From Pseudomonadota bacterium (GTDB lineage Bacteria > Pseudomonadota > Alphaproteobacteria > Rhodospirillales > Magnetospirillaceae), in assembly GCA_021781575.1 (NCBI GenBank), contig JAJXWP010000038.1, positions 1-42,200 on the forward strand: a DNA stretch of 42,200 nt, in the 5' to 3' direction. The notes under the pieces are model-generated. The model saw only the letters and a list, made by a program, of their open reading frames with translations. It had not been told where the DNA came from and searched no databases. The position numbers and the translations under genes were made by a program. Shown here one piece after another: positions 18,067 through 26,607 of this stretch (position 1 is its first letter; each line of letters starts with the position of its first letter).

Positions 18067-20448
18067 TCAATGGTTGAACAATGAGGCCGCTCTGGCCGGT
18101 TGCTTGCGAGGAAAGAAGCGCTCCAGGACGACGGCAAGGGCGGGCAGCGCGGTCATCGCCATGACCAGATTGACGATGAACATGAATGCCAGCAGCTTGC
18201 CCATATCGGCCTGGAATTTCAGGGTTGAGAAGCTCCAGGTGGCGACGCCGACGGCAAGGGTGATTGCCGTGAAGATCGTCGCCACACCCACCTCCTGTAT
18301 GGAATGCTCCATTGCCGCGGCGATATTCTTGCCTTGGGAGAGGTGTAGTTGCAGGCGATTGTAAATATAGAACGCATAATCGACGCCAATGCCCACGGCG
18401 AGGACCATCACCGGCAAAGTTGCGACGGTCAAACCGATTTCAAGTTCCTTCATGAACCAATACCCAATGAACGTCGCCACTGTGAGCGGTAGACAGCATG
18501 CGATCATCGCCCGGATATCACGATAGGCCATGAATACAAGCGCAAGGATTGCCAGATAAACATTGACCATCATTGGTAATTCGCTCTTCGCCACTTCATC
18601 ATTTGTCGCGGCTATCACTCCCGCATTACCTGCGGCAAGGCGGATATTTATACCGTTGACGTGGTTATCCAGACGATAGCGCTTCACCGCTTCGATCGCC
18701 CGATTGATCGTGGTCGCCTTGTGGTCGGTCAGGTACAGATGTACCGCCGTCATGCTGCAATCCTTGTTCATATACCCGCGGACGCGGCCGATTTCGGCGC
18801 TCAGGGCGCCGTAATTGGTCGGATCGATGGGGATCACCGCCATCTTGGGATTGCCCTCGTTGTATCCCTCGCTGTAGTTGCGCAGCATTCCGGCGTAGGA
18901 AGCCACTGACACCACGCCAGGAACCGTATGCACCGCCGTGTCGAAGTTGTCCTCGAACAACCCGACCCGCGGATCACCACAGGAATCCGGCTTCGCCTCG
19001 AAGACAATGGACAGCCAGTCGAGCCCAATATCGTAGGCTCCGGCAATCGCTACCGCGTCGCGATTGAACCGTGAATCGGCGCGCAATTCCGGCGCGCCGG
19101 GCTGAATGGTACCGACGATGCGATCCCGGCTTTCCCACACGGAAAGGCCGAACACCACGGCCACCAGGGCGACCGTTATGTAGGCGTTGCGTGGCTCGGC
19201 GATACGCGACAGGGTGCGCAGCCAGACCGAGCGAGCCTCCCTCTTGGCAAGGGCCCGATCGGCGTATTCCTTGGTGAAATTGAAGAACGACGCGGCGATC
19301 GGCAGCATCACCAGGTTGGTGATGATTTTGTAGCCGACACCGAGCGACGCGGTGATCGAGAGCTCGCGCACCATGGGGATGGGAATGAGCAGCAAGGTGA
19401 TGAAAGACACCAAGGCGGTAATCAACGCCAGTGTTCCCGGCACCAGAAGACCGCTGAAGCTCGCTCGAGCCGCCTCATGGGAGGTCCGCCCCAGGGAAAG
19501 CTCGCGAACGATATAGTTGATCTGCTGGATGCCGTGCGACACCCCGATGGAAAACACCAGAAACGGCACCAGGACCGCCAAGGGATCAAGACCGAACCCC
19601 AGCAGGCGCAAGGTGCCGAATTGCCAAACCAGGGATGTCAGCGAGCAAACTATGGGCAGGATCGTAAATCGAATTGAATGACAATACCAATATACGGCGA
19701 GGGCCGTTAAAAATAATGCAATGGCGCAAAAGACGATGACGCTGGACGCACCGTCAGCAATATCGCCGATCTGTTTCGAAAATCCGATAATTTCTACTTC
19801 GTAATTCGCATCCTCGAATGGCTTCCGCAGGGTGTCTTCAAGAACCCGATTGAACTTGATGTAGTCGAGCTTCTGCCCCTGCGCGTCGCGCTCGTTGAGA
19901 TCGGCCGTGATCATCGCGCTGGTCTCGTCACGCGATACCAAGGTACCGATATAGCCGCCGGCCATCGTGGACTCACGAATCTTGGCGATGACCTCGGGGG
20001 TCAGCGCGGCCGGAATGATCGTGCCCGGAATCACCGGTTCGGCGCGGAAACCGTCTTCGGTGATCTCATTGACGAAGCTGTTGGGTGTCCACAGAGACTG
20101 CACGCCAAGCTTGTCCACATTGGGCAGGAAGCTGACCGCTTGAGTAACCCGATAAAGACGCGAAAGCCCGTCACGCGTCCATATCGTACCTTTTCTGGCC
20201 TTGACGACGACGGTAATCCGATTGGCGCCGAAGAGATCATTCTTATACTTCTGGAAAGTCCGGCTGTATTCATGCCCGATAGGAATTTGCTTTTCAAAGC
20301 CCGCCTGCATCCTGAGCTGGGTCGCAAAAAAGCCCATGACCACGGTGAACGTGATAAGGACGGCGAGCGTCAGACGGCGATGACCAAAGAAAAAGTCCTC
20401 CAACCTTCTGACCAGTCGAGCTAAACTGAACCCCTTTTCCAAAGCCAT
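18067..20448 (-). CDS. MMPL/RND-superfamily permease
   Basis: This is a 793-residue inner-membrane protein with the RND/MMPL duplicated layout. Helix 1 is at about 27-46, followed by a large periplasmic loop (about 47-225) and a helix cluster at about 230-385. A single helix lies near 415-435, then a second large periplasmic loop and a final cluster at about 625-790 (YLAILALVFMAYRDI, VMVLAVGIGVDYAFYIYNR, TIFTAITLAVGVATWSFS). The acidic GIGVDYAFYIY segment is the usual proton-relay region. It belongs with the hopanoid-transporter/MmpL-like group rather than tripartite drug pumps; no membrane-fusion protein is adjacent. The cargo is unknown, with hydrophobic or lipid-like molecules most likely. 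GAGGGAC precedes ATG 20448. Confidence 0.88.
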   Translation of the reverse strand: MALEKGFSLARLVRRLEDFFFGHRRLTLAVLITFTVVMGFFATQLRMQAGFEKQIPIGHEYSRTFQKYKNDLFGANRITVVVKARKGTIWTRDGLSRLYRVTQAVSFLPNVDKLGVQSLWTPNSFVNEITEDGFRAEPVIPGTIIPAALTPEVIAKIRESTMAGGYIGTLVSRDETSAMITADLNERDAQGQKLDYIKFNRVLEDTLRKPFEDANYEVEIIGFSKQIGDIADGASSVIVFCAIALFLTALAVYWYCHSIRFTILPIVCSLTSLVWQFGTLRLLGFGLDPLAVLVPFLVFSIGVSHGIQQINYIVRELSLGRTSHEAARASFSGLLVPGTLALITALVSFITLLLIPIPMVRELSITASLGVGYKIITNLVMLPIAASFFNFTKEYADRALAKREARSVWLRTLSRIAEPRNAYITVALVAVVFGLSVWESRDRIVGTIQPGAPELRADSRFNRDAVAIAGAYDIGLDWLSIVFEAKPDSCGDPRVGLFEDNFDTAVHTVPGVVSVASYAGMLRNYSEGYNEGNPKMAVIPIDPTNYGALSAEIGRVRGYMNKDCSMTAVHLYLTDHKATTINRAIEAVKRYRLDNHVNGINIRLAAGNAGVIAATNDEVAKSELPMMVNVYLAILALVFMAYRDIRAMIACCLPLTVATFIGYWFMKELEIGLTVATLPVMVLAVGIGVDYAFYIYNRLQLHLSQGKNIAAAMEHSIQEVGVATIFTAITLAVGVATWSFSTLKFQADMGKLLAFMFIVNLVMAMTALPALAVVLERFFPRKQPARAASLFNH

Positions 20449-20475
20449 GTCCCTCTGCGGTCGTTACGACGGAAG

Positions 20476-20503
20476 GAAGCCGGGCTGACCATTTCCCGGC
20501 TTC
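20476..20503 (-). other. Intercistronic hairpin before the RND permease gene
   Basis: A perfect 9-bp inverted repeat (GAAGCCGGG / CCCGGCTTC, 10-nt loop) lies in the 76-bp gap between the DUF1302 and RND genes. There is no U tract in the minus direction, so mRNA stabilisation or attenuation is more likely than full termination. Confidence 0.45.
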
Positions 20504-20524
20504 TTCACGATCTCGCTTCGTTAC

Positions 20525-22267
20525 CTAGAAGTTTCTAGTCACAAAAATTCCTATGTTGTCACGATCCCCGTAGGGCTGGGAAATCGAGTTTCCACCGAAG
20601 AAGTGGGTATAGTTGATGCCAGCCTGCCACACCGAAGGGTTCTGATTGAAGTAGCAATAGAAGTTGAGTGATTTTGCGCCCTGCTCGTAGTTCGCGTAGA
20701 AGTTTGGCGTGTATCCATACAAGGCGTCAGAGAAGGTTACGCCGGGGTTGACCTGCCAACCCGGAATGATGCTGCCGTCATAGACGACATTGTAGTCTAT
20801 GACGAGCCCAGCAGAGTTGGCCGTCCCTTGCGTTCCTTGGATCGGGTACCCCAAGGCGCCATTGTATTGTTGCCACGCGTAGAGGCCGGACTGGTAACCC
20901 TGGACCACTTGCACCCCGTCCATCGTACGGGTAACGAGTCCGTTGGCGCTGACCCCCGGATAGCTGATCCAGGTTCCCTCGACCGTCAGATTTCCGGTAT
21001 CGGCCTTGATCCAATTGAGTTCCGGATAGTCGCTGGGGGTCATGGCGAGCAGGCCGACCACATCGGTCTGGAACTTCTGCATGTCCCTCCACTGCTGGCA
21101 GTTGATGCCGCCAACGCCATTGGTGTTGGCATCCAACGGCCCGCCCGGCGCATAGCAGCCGGTGAGCGACACCGCATCCTTCGGCCGGTACGAGGTTTCC
21201 ACGCCCATCGCCCAATCACCAAGCGGGAAATTAGCGCTCAGGCCGTACAGTTGCCGGTTTTCCAAGTACTGCCAGGCCGTCGCACCATCGGCGAGATCAA
21301 GCAGATTCGGCGTCTTGTCGTGGTAGTTCTCAAAGTAAGCGCCGAGATCGAGTTCGGTGTGCGGTGGTTTGTAATGGACATTGATGCCGAACTGACCTTG
21401 CTGGTTGGCCAGGCGGTCGTGGCCTTGCGGCACCAGATAGGCATTCGGCCCCAGCCCTGCCAAATTGAAGTTGTTGGGGTCGAGCTGGACCGGCAATGCG
21501 CCTTTGCCGAAGTTATTGGTGAGCGACCAGAAGGTTCCCACCGGCGGAAAGAAGTCACGGTTCCAGCCAAACTGGTAATAGGCTTCCGTGCTGAGCCCTC
21601 GGACGATGTCCTGGGCAAAGCTGATCATCGGCGACGGCAGCACCGCTTCCTTGAGCTGCGTACCAGGGATCATCAGCTTCTCGATATCGAGCGCGTTGGT
21701 CGCATTGATGCCACCCACGGCGAAGAGGCTTTCACCCCAGTTGAGAACCTGGTTGCCGACCCGCACATGCCCGTGCTCGCCGTCGACGTCATAATCTTTA
21801 CTGCCCCACAGATCCAATAACTGCCAGTTGTCGACGGCCCATTTCTTCGCCGAATCGGACAAAGGCGTGTAGTCTGTGTTGGCCGCCGCGAAATCGTAGA
21901 AACCGGTGCCCCGACCCATGAACTTGTAACCATCTTGAGTGGTCAGCAATAGTTCCGTGGTCCCCTTCAAATACCCCGCGTATGGCTGCCACTTGCGGTA
22001 ATTAAGGTCGCCGTTCTGTCCATTTGCCCATTGCCTTGTGTTGGCGCTGGTGCCGCAGGACCCGCTGTCACCCCCGGCATTGGGATCGCCGGTCAGCGAA
22101 CAGGACGGATTCTCGGTACGAATAGCGGTGCCGGCGGTAATCTGCGTGTCCCAGGAGGCATGAACGTTGCCGATGTCGAAATCGACCGCGGACGCCTGAC
22201 CGGAGTAAAGCGCGAGGCCGCCTGCCAGGCCGCATATTGGAACCAGTTTAGTCGAAAATTTGCGCAT
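20525..22267 (-). CDS. DUF1302 outer-membrane beta-barrel protein
   Basis: This is a 580-residue protein with a signal peptide (about 1-27, ending GQASA-VDFDIG). Aromatic-rich amphipathic strands follow throughout, ending in an aromatic C-terminal residue (GIFVTRNF), the hallmark of outer-membrane beta-barrels. The segment HASWDTQITAGTAIRTENPS at about 36-55 and the long Asn/Gly/Tyr-rich loops match DUF1302. Members are usually encoded beside DUF1329 proteins and RND permeases, sometimes near hydrophobic-compound degradation genes, and may act as channels. The actual substrate is unknown. The gap to the upstream DUF1329 gene is 118 bp and contains a hairpin at 22333-22361. Confidence 0.8.
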   Translation of the reverse strand: MRKFSTKLVPICGLAGGLALYSGQASAVDFDIGNVHASWDTQITAGTAIRTENPSCSLTGDPNAGGDSGSCGTSANTRQWANGQNGDLNYRKWQPYAGYLKGTTELLLTTQDGYKFMGRGTGFYDFAAANTDYTPLSDSAKKWAVDNWQLLDLWGSKDYDVDGEHGHVRVGNQVLNWGESLFAVGGINATNALDIEKLMIPGTQLKEAVLPSPMISFAQDIVRGLSTEAYYQFGWNRDFFPPVGTFWSLTNNFGKGALPVQLDPNNFNLAGLGPNAYLVPQGHDRLANQQGQFGINVHYKPPHTELDLGAYFENYHDKTPNLLDLADGATAWQYLENRQLYGLSANFPLGDWAMGVETSYRPKDAVSLTGCYAPGGPLDANTNGVGGINCQQWRDMQKFQTDVVGLLAMTPSDYPELNWIKADTGNLTVEGTWISYPGVSANGLVTRTMDGVQVVQGYQSGLYAWQQYNGALGYPIQGTQGTANSAGLVIDYNVVYDGSIIPGWQVNPGVTFSDALYGYTPNFYANYEQGAKSLNFYCYFNQNPSVWQAGINYTHFFGGNSISQPYGDRDNIGIFVTRNF

Positions 22268-22332
22268 AATTATCCCACCCCTGCGTGGATTATCCCCAGG
22301 ATGCTCGAATCGGTACTGCCAGGCTGCTGTCC

Positions 22333-22361
22333 GGGCCGGCGTCTATGCTATGCGCCGGCCC
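22333..22361 (-). other. Intercistronic hairpin between DUF1329 and DUF1302 genes
   Basis: A perfect 9-bp GC-rich inverted repeat (GGGCCGGCG / CGCCGGCCC, 11-nt loop) lies in the DUF1329-DUF1302 gap. No U tract follows in the minus direction. It is likely an RNA-processing or stability element, or a partial terminator setting relative expression. Confidence 0.45.
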
Positions 22362-22385
22362 CCTAAGGCGAGCCTGAGAAAGCGA

Positions 22386-23708
22386 TTATCTTTCGCTGAC
22401 AGACCGTAGCGTTTCCGATGAGTAGTAGTCGTCGGTGAAGTGCGCATCACCGGTCGATTCGGGAAGCCATTGCATGTCTTGGGTCTGCCCCAATTCCGCC
22501 TGGTCAAAGACATAGCGGCCATTAAGCAGATCATACTGCACGAAAGCTTCGCTGTCGCAGGTTCCAAGTTCCCAGACTGGCATGGAAAAGCCCTCTCGGA
22601 CCTTCCACAGATGCCCTTGGGCGTCGTAATCCTCTCCCGCCAGGGCGAGGAAACTGTCCTCGTCGAAGTAAATGACCTTCTTCGGCGCCACATGGCGGGC
22701 GTCCGCCTTCACCGTCCCTACGACCATCCACACGCGATGCAACTCATAATGGCGATCGTCCGGATTGATGAAACTGTCCTGCGCCACGTCGTGGAATTTC
22801 TTGTGGAAGTCGTAAATTCCGAAGGAGTGATAGGGAACATAAAGTTCCTTCTTGCCGACGATCTTCCAGTCGAAACGGTCGATCGGGCCGTTGAACAGCC
22901 ACGGCTCGTCCAGGGTATAGTTGTTTTCAAAGCCGATCTGCGGCGCATCATAACCATAGGTCGGCATCCGTCGCACCCGGCGCTGACCGGGGAAATAGTA
23001 ATAGGTTTCCGACGGGTCCTTCATATAGTACCGCTGTACAATTGCCTGCCCGGCGAGAGCGGGAGGATTGTCGTAGCGGAAATAAATTCCGTACAGCAGG
23101 CCGCCGTTATCGGAGGCCTTATGCTGCCCTTTCCCTCCCCAGGGGAAGAAGATGCTTTGCGGGCCGCTGGTGGCGATCCAGTCGGTGGTGCCGGGCCGCG
23201 GGGATACCGCCGTGGTGGTCGTCGGCCAGAAGATGCCGACGCCGCGGTAGCGCGTCTCGAAGTTCCACATCAGCTGGGCGCCGTTGGCGGGATTCGGGAA
23301 AGGGATTCCCGGCAGAACGGCATCTTGCAAGTAATTTCCGCTCGGATCGAGCTTTGCTAAGGTAGCGTTCTGCTTGGTGTTCGCTTGGATCCAATCGGGA
23401 TAGCCGCAATCGCGGTGCGTTGGATAGATATCCATGCGATAACCGGGCTTCTCCTTGAACAATGCAAGTTGGCCCGGAGTCAGCTTGTCTGCGTATTGCT
23501 GGACATTGGCCGCCGTGATCGAGAAAAGCGGCTTGTCGCCTTTGAATTTCCAGTAGTCGCCGCGCGTCTTGTTGTAGGTCCAGCCGGGTTCCGGAGTCGC
23601 CGGGCCGCTGAAGGACGGAACAGCATCCTGAGCGACGGCCGCCGTCCCCGTGGCCATTGCCAGTAGAATAGCGCCGGCGACGCCCAGAAGTTGATTTGGT
23701 GACCGCAT
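22386..23708 (-). CDS. DUF1329 exported protein
   Basis: This is a 440-residue protein with a signal peptide (about 1-26, TAAVA-QDAVPSF). The mature part has the family features TRGDYWKFKGDKPLFSIT and a conserved core containing YYYFPGQRRVRRMPTYGYD (about 240-258) and an FNGPIDRFDWKIVGKKELYVPY stretch. The fold is thought to resemble outer-membrane lipoprotein carriers. DUF1329 and DUF1302 proteins are habitual neighbours; together with the RND permease they suggest an envelope transport assembly. GAGAGGA before ATG 23708 fixes the start. It is the first gene of the long minus-strand run and is divergent from the response-regulator gene. Confidence 0.85.
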   Translation of the reverse strand: MRSPNQLLGVAGAILLAMATGTAAVAQDAVPSFSGPATPEPGWTYNKTRGDYWKFKGDKPLFSITAANVQQYADKLTPGQLALFKEKPGYRMDIYPTHRDCGYPDWIQANTKQNATLAKLDPSGNYLQDAVLPGIPFPNPANGAQLMWNFETRYRGVGIFWPTTTTAVSPRPGTTDWIATSGPQSIFFPWGGKGQHKASDNGGLLYGIYFRYDNPPALAGQAIVQRYYMKDPSETYYYFPGQRRVRRMPTYGYDAPQIGFENNYTLDEPWLFNGPIDRFDWKIVGKKELYVPYHSFGIYDFHKKFHDVAQDSFINPDDRHYELHRVWMVVGTVKADARHVAPKKVIYFDEDSFLALAGEDYDAQGHLWKVREGFSMPVWELGTCDSEAFVQYDLLNGRYVFDQAELGQTQDMQWLPESTGDAHFTDDYYSSETLRSVSER

Positions 23709-24020
23709 TCCGATTCCTCTCTTGTCTGCTTCCCACCTGCGGGCGAATTACATCCGCCCACTATTTGCATTATTTTTTATTTGTTAACCGAGCCAGGACA
23801 ATTTTGATGACCCAGTCTCGAATTTTCAACAATCCAAATCGGTACCGGTATACTGCATATCAGCAGCCGCACCACAATAGAATAACCAAATCTGGTTACC
23901 CCCATCCCCAGCGGATGACAGTTGCGTTGCGGTTCTCAAAAAGGCCAAGCTATGCAAACGCCGCGACAAGCAATGGTTGGCGTCCGCAAAAGTTCTACCA
24001 ATTGGAAAGGCTGGGTGCTG
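23709..24020. other. Divergent promoter region, DUF1329-qhp run / LuxR regulator
   Basis: These 312 bp contain an AT-rich stretch (about 23761-23800) and the palindrome at 23881-23898. Translation of the regulator could also begin at ATG 23952 (AAGG 7 nt upstream), which would put the last part of this region inside the gene. An isolated GGGCGGAT (minus strand, 23752-23759) resembles half of the AraC-type repeat described at 24715-24754 but lacks a second unit. Confidence 0.5.
23881..23898. promoter_or_regulatory. Palindromic operator-like site, copy 2
   Basis: The same AATAACCAAATCTGGTTA as at 4499-4516, with TAACCA / TGGTTA arms, lies 122 bp before the preferred start of the response regulator (127 bp at the other locus) and about 170 bp before DUF1329. 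Similar spacing to the downstream gene at both sites supports a functional operator. Confidence 0.55.
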
Positions 24021-24650
24021 ATGCTACGGGTGCTGATCATCGATGACCATCCCCTCTTCCAGGAAGCTCTCTCTCACATCATCTCCCGTCTCGACGATGA
24101 AGCCTCCTGCCTCGGCTCCGATTCCCTCGAACAGGCCACGACGATGCTGTCGTCTGAAGCGCCTTTCGATCTCATCCTGCTCGACCTCGGCCTTCCCGGC
24201 GCCAGCGGGCTGTCGGGAATCCTCGCCGTGCGCGGACGAGCCCCGACAACCCCGGTGGTCGTCGTGTCCGCCATCGAGGATCCGGAGATGGTGGAACGCG
24301 CGGCAAGCTTCGGGGTCAGCGGATACCTGACCAAGAGCAGCCGGCCGGAGGCTCTGCACACCGCACTGGCCCGGATACTGGCCGGCGACACCTATTTTCC
24401 ACCAAGCTACGCCGATGGCATCGCCACGCCCCCCGGCACGCCGCCCCAGGAGGTGGAACTCCTGACACCCCGTCAATTGGCGGTGTTGCGCCTGCTCGGC
24501 GAAGCCAAATCAAACAAGCAGATCGCCTATGAGCTGAGTATCAGCCAGGAAACCGTAAAGATTCACATCTCCGCCATCTTGCGAAAGCTGAAAGTCAGTA
24601 GCCGCGCTCAAGCGGTTCTTGTTTCGCATCAGTTGCGCAGGCGGAACTGA
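24021..24650 (+). CDS. LuxR/NarL-family response regulator
   Basis: This is a 209-residue protein. The receiver domain (about 1-120) has acidic residues Asp8-Asp9, phospho-acceptor Asp55 (LILLDLGLPG) and Lys105. The C-terminal LuxR helix-turn-helix (about 147-205) reads LTPRQLAVLRLLGEAKSNKQ and ISQETVKIHISAIL. It is of the AgmR/ErbR type that partners with orphan or hybrid kinases in quinoprotein dehydrogenase regulation. The start at 24021 gives the usual family length; ATG 23952 would add 23 residues. It is divergent from the DUF1329-qhp run, which ends with a hybrid kinase, so the two are a likely two-component pair. The target sites may include the palindrome at 23881-23898. Confidence 0.88.
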   Translation: MLRVLIIDDHPLFQEALSHIISRLDDEASCLGSDSLEQATTMLSSEAPFDLILLDLGLPGASGLSGILAVRGRAPTTPVVVVSAIEDPEMVERAASFGVSGYLTKSSRPEALHTALARILAGDTYFPPSYADGIATPPGTPPQEVELLTPRQLAVLRLLGEAKSNKQIAYELSISQETVKIHISAILRKLKVSSRAQAVLVSHQLRRRN

Positions 24651-24714
24651 CAAGCGATCTTTCCCCCGCGGAAGTTCCGTGTCGCATGCGGGTCAGTCCC
24701 TCGATGACCCTGCC

Positions 24715-24754
24715 CTGGCGGATTTTATCAAAACAATGGCGGATAATATCAAGT
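24715..24754 (+). promoter_or_regulatory. Tandem 19-bp direct repeats (AraC-type operator) before the FAD oxidase
   Basis: Two units lie at 21-bp spacing. The second (24736-24754) is ATGGCGGATAATATCAAGT; the first (24715-24733) matches it at 14 of 19 positions. The same arrangement with the same period occurs at 27673-27712, where the second unit differs from this one by one base. Direct repeats two helical turns apart are typical of AraC-family activators. The site ends 108 bp before the FAD oxidase start. Confidence 0.7.
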
Positions 24755-24862
24755 CATATGACCGTCAGCTTGCCAGACTGGCGCCGTTATCAATGACGCT
24801 TTCCGTTCGGACAGTCGGCTTAGCGGCGAAGTCAGGGAAGCGTCTCTTCCAGTAGCCGGGAT

Positions 24863-26179
24863 ATGGCGATGACCATGCACATGCGAAGACTTGACGCCCG
24901 AAATTACTACACCGCCACCAAAAAATACGACCTCAGTTTTGACAGGCTGCAACAGGATCTCGATGCTGACGTCGTCGTTGTCGGAGGCGGCTTTTCAGGT
25001 ATCAACACCGCCCTGGAATTGGCCGAAAAGGGCATAACCAACATCGTGGTGCTGGAAGCGCGCTACCTCGGCTATGGCGGCACCGGCCGGAACGGCGGTC
25101 AGGTCATGGCCGGGATCGGCCACGATATCGACCTTGTGAAGAAGCATGTCGGGCCGGAAGGGCTCGAAGTTCTCTTCAAGATAGCAAACCTTGGTGCCGG
25201 GATCATCAAATCCCGAGTTGCCCAATATAACATCGATGCCGATTTCCGGCATGGATACGGGTATATGGGCTTCAATAAACGCCAAGAAAAAACCCTTTAC
25301 CAGTGGTACAAAGAGTTCAAGGAAATCGATCCCGACTCCCAGATCGACTTCGTAACCGGTTCCGACGTCCGGACCATGGTCGGATCCGACGCATATTGGT
25401 GCGGCATCCGGCACATGGGTGGCGGGCATGTCCACTCGCTGAACCTTTTGTTGGGCGAGGCAAAGGCCTTGACCGGCTACGGCGCCAGGATCTACGAAAA
25501 CAGTCCGGTCATCGACGTGAGCTATGGCGACCGTATCACCGTCCGCACGGCGGCCGGCAGCGTACGGGCACAGAAGCTGCTATGGGCCTGCAACGGGTTC
25601 CTGGACGGCCTCGAACCCGAGATCTACGGGAAGACGATCAATACTTACGCCTTTCAAATCGCTACAGAGCCGCTGCCTGAAGACCTGATCTTGCGGATCA
25701 GCCCAATCCGCGGAGCCTACAGCGATATTCGCCCGGTCATCGATTACTATCGCGTGACGAATGAAAATCGCCTTCTCTTCGGCTCCGCTACTCATTTCAT
25801 GGAATATATACCGGCGGACCTGACGGCTTGGAACCGGGCCTTGATGTTGAAGATCTTCCCCTACTTGAAGGACGTGAAGATCGACATGGCCTGGGGCGGC
25901 CCCCTGTGCTGCAGCGCCAATCTATTTCCTCAAATCGGGACGCTGCACAACCGCCCCAATGTCTTCTACGTGCAGGGCTATTCGGGCTTCGGCGTCACAC
26001 CCAGCCACATCGTCTGCAAGGTGCTGGCGGAGGGCATGAGCGAAGGTTCGGCCCGTTACGACCTGATGAAGTCCATTCCCCATGTCTGGGTCTTCGGCAA
26101 GGACGCGCTCCGTCCCGCCATGATGTCGGCGGCAAAGACCTGGCACCAGTTGTCAGGCTACTTCAACGGCCGCCGGTGA
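24863..26179 (+). CDS. FAD-dependent amine/amino-acid oxidase (DAO family, PuuB-like)
   Basis: This is a 438-residue D-amino-acid-oxidase-type flavoprotein. The dinucleotide-binding motif is VVVVGGGFSGINTALELAEKG (about 37-57), with the ribose-binding acid at Glu65 (VVLEAR), then GGTGRNGGQVMAGIG (72-86), typical of gamma-glutamylputrescine oxidase and related FAD oxidases. The C-terminal GYSGFGVTPSHIVCKVLAEG segment is the second FAD-contact region. It probably oxidises a secondary or primary amine or an N-substituted amino acid in the cytoplasm, producing an aldehyde and, if a true oxidase, H2O2. It is followed by a cupin gene (33-nt gap) and preceded by the tandem operator. The ATG at 24863 is weakly supported (GGGAT upstream); the Met codons at residues 3 and 5 are alternatives. 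Confidence 0.85.
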   Translation: MAMTMHMRRLDARNYYTATKKYDLSFDRLQQDLDADVVVVGGGFSGINTALELAEKGITNIVVLEARYLGYGGTGRNGGQVMAGIGHDIDLVKKHVGPEGLEVLFKIANLGAGIIKSRVAQYNIDADFRHGYGYMGFNKRQEKTLYQWYKEFKEIDPDSQIDFVTGSDVRTMVGSDAYWCGIRHMGGGHVHSLNLLLGEAKALTGYGARIYENSPVIDVSYGDRITVRTAAGSVRAQKLLWACNGFLDGLEPEIYGKTINTYAFQIATEPLPEDLILRISPIRGAYSDIRPVIDYYRVTNENRLLFGSATHFMEYIPADLTAWNRALMLKIFPYLKDVKIDMAWGGPLCCSANLFPQIGTLHNRPNVFYVQGYSGFGVTPSHIVCKVLAEGMSEGSARYDLMKSIPHVWVFGKDALRPAMMSAAKTWHQLSGYFNGRR

Positions 26180-26212
26180 TCGCCTTAAGTTCCACAACAA
26201 AAGGAAACATCC

Positions 26213-26572
26213 ATGACTCCGATAAAAAAAGGTCAGATTCCCGCTTCTCTCGACAGTTGGGGCACCGTTGCCAACCTGGGATCGGAAATTCTTGAAGGCG
26301 AAGTCAACGCATTCGGCAAGATGGTTTTCGGCGCGCCTGACGCGCCGGTGAGCTGCGGATATTTTGCCTGTACAAAGGGAAAATTCCGCATGGTCTATCC
26401 CTTCAGCGAGCATGCCGTGGTCCTTGAAGGGAAAGTCACGCTGACCAACGAAGCGACCGGCAAGTCAGAGACCTACGGCGTCGGCGACAGCTGGTTCGTC
26501 GAAAAGGGCACGCCGGTGCTCTGGCACGTGGAAAGCGATAGATTTACGAAGAACTATTTCGCCGTCGTGTAG
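26213..26572 (+). CDS. Small cupin protein (DUF861 / EutQ-like)
   Basis: This is a 119-residue single-domain cupin. The conserved beta strands FRMVYPFSEHAVVLEGKVTLTNEATG (about 62-87) and YGVGDSWFVEKGTPVLWHVES (about 90-110) match the DUF861 family, which also includes enantioselective ureidoglycine aminohydrolase-like and EutQ-like folds. DUF861 cupins are regularly encoded beside PuuB-type oxidases; the role there is undefined. AAAAGGAAA precedes ATG 26213 and the gene is clearly in operon with the FAD oxidase. The metal ligands are not all obvious: the classic GX5HXH motif is not present, so a catalytic role is uncertain. Confidence 0.82.
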   Translation: MTPIKKGQIPASLDSWGTVANLGSEILEGEVNAFGKMVFGAPDAPVSCGYFACTKGKFRMVYPFSEHAVVLEGKVTLTNEATGKSETYGVGDSWFVEKGTPVLWHVESDRFTKNYFAVV

Positions 26573-26576
26573 GGCT

Positions 26577-26607
26577 GTTGGGGCGTAGCAGGCGCTATCG
26601 CCCCAAC
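26577..26607. terminator. Hairpin at cupin/AraC convergent ends
   Basis: A 9-bp stem (GTTGGGGCG / CGCCCCAAC) is extended by a 4-bp TAGC/GCTA pair with one bulge. It lies just after the cupin stop and overlaps the AraC stop (26595). It can fold on either strand, so bidirectional termination is plausible, though no long U tract follows. Confidence 0.5.

Noticed and set aside
23752-23759. GGGCGGAT (minus strand) as an AraC site before the qhp run
   Set aside because: Only one half of the unit matches and there is no tandem partner at 21 bp. Control of qhp by the AraC regulator is left open but not supported here.
24863-26179. The FAD oxidase as QhpG
   Set aside because: Its motifs (GGGFSG then GGTGRNGGQ) are of the D-amino-acid-oxidase/PuuB class, which dehydrogenates amines. 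It lacks the class A monooxygenase DG and GD motifs.
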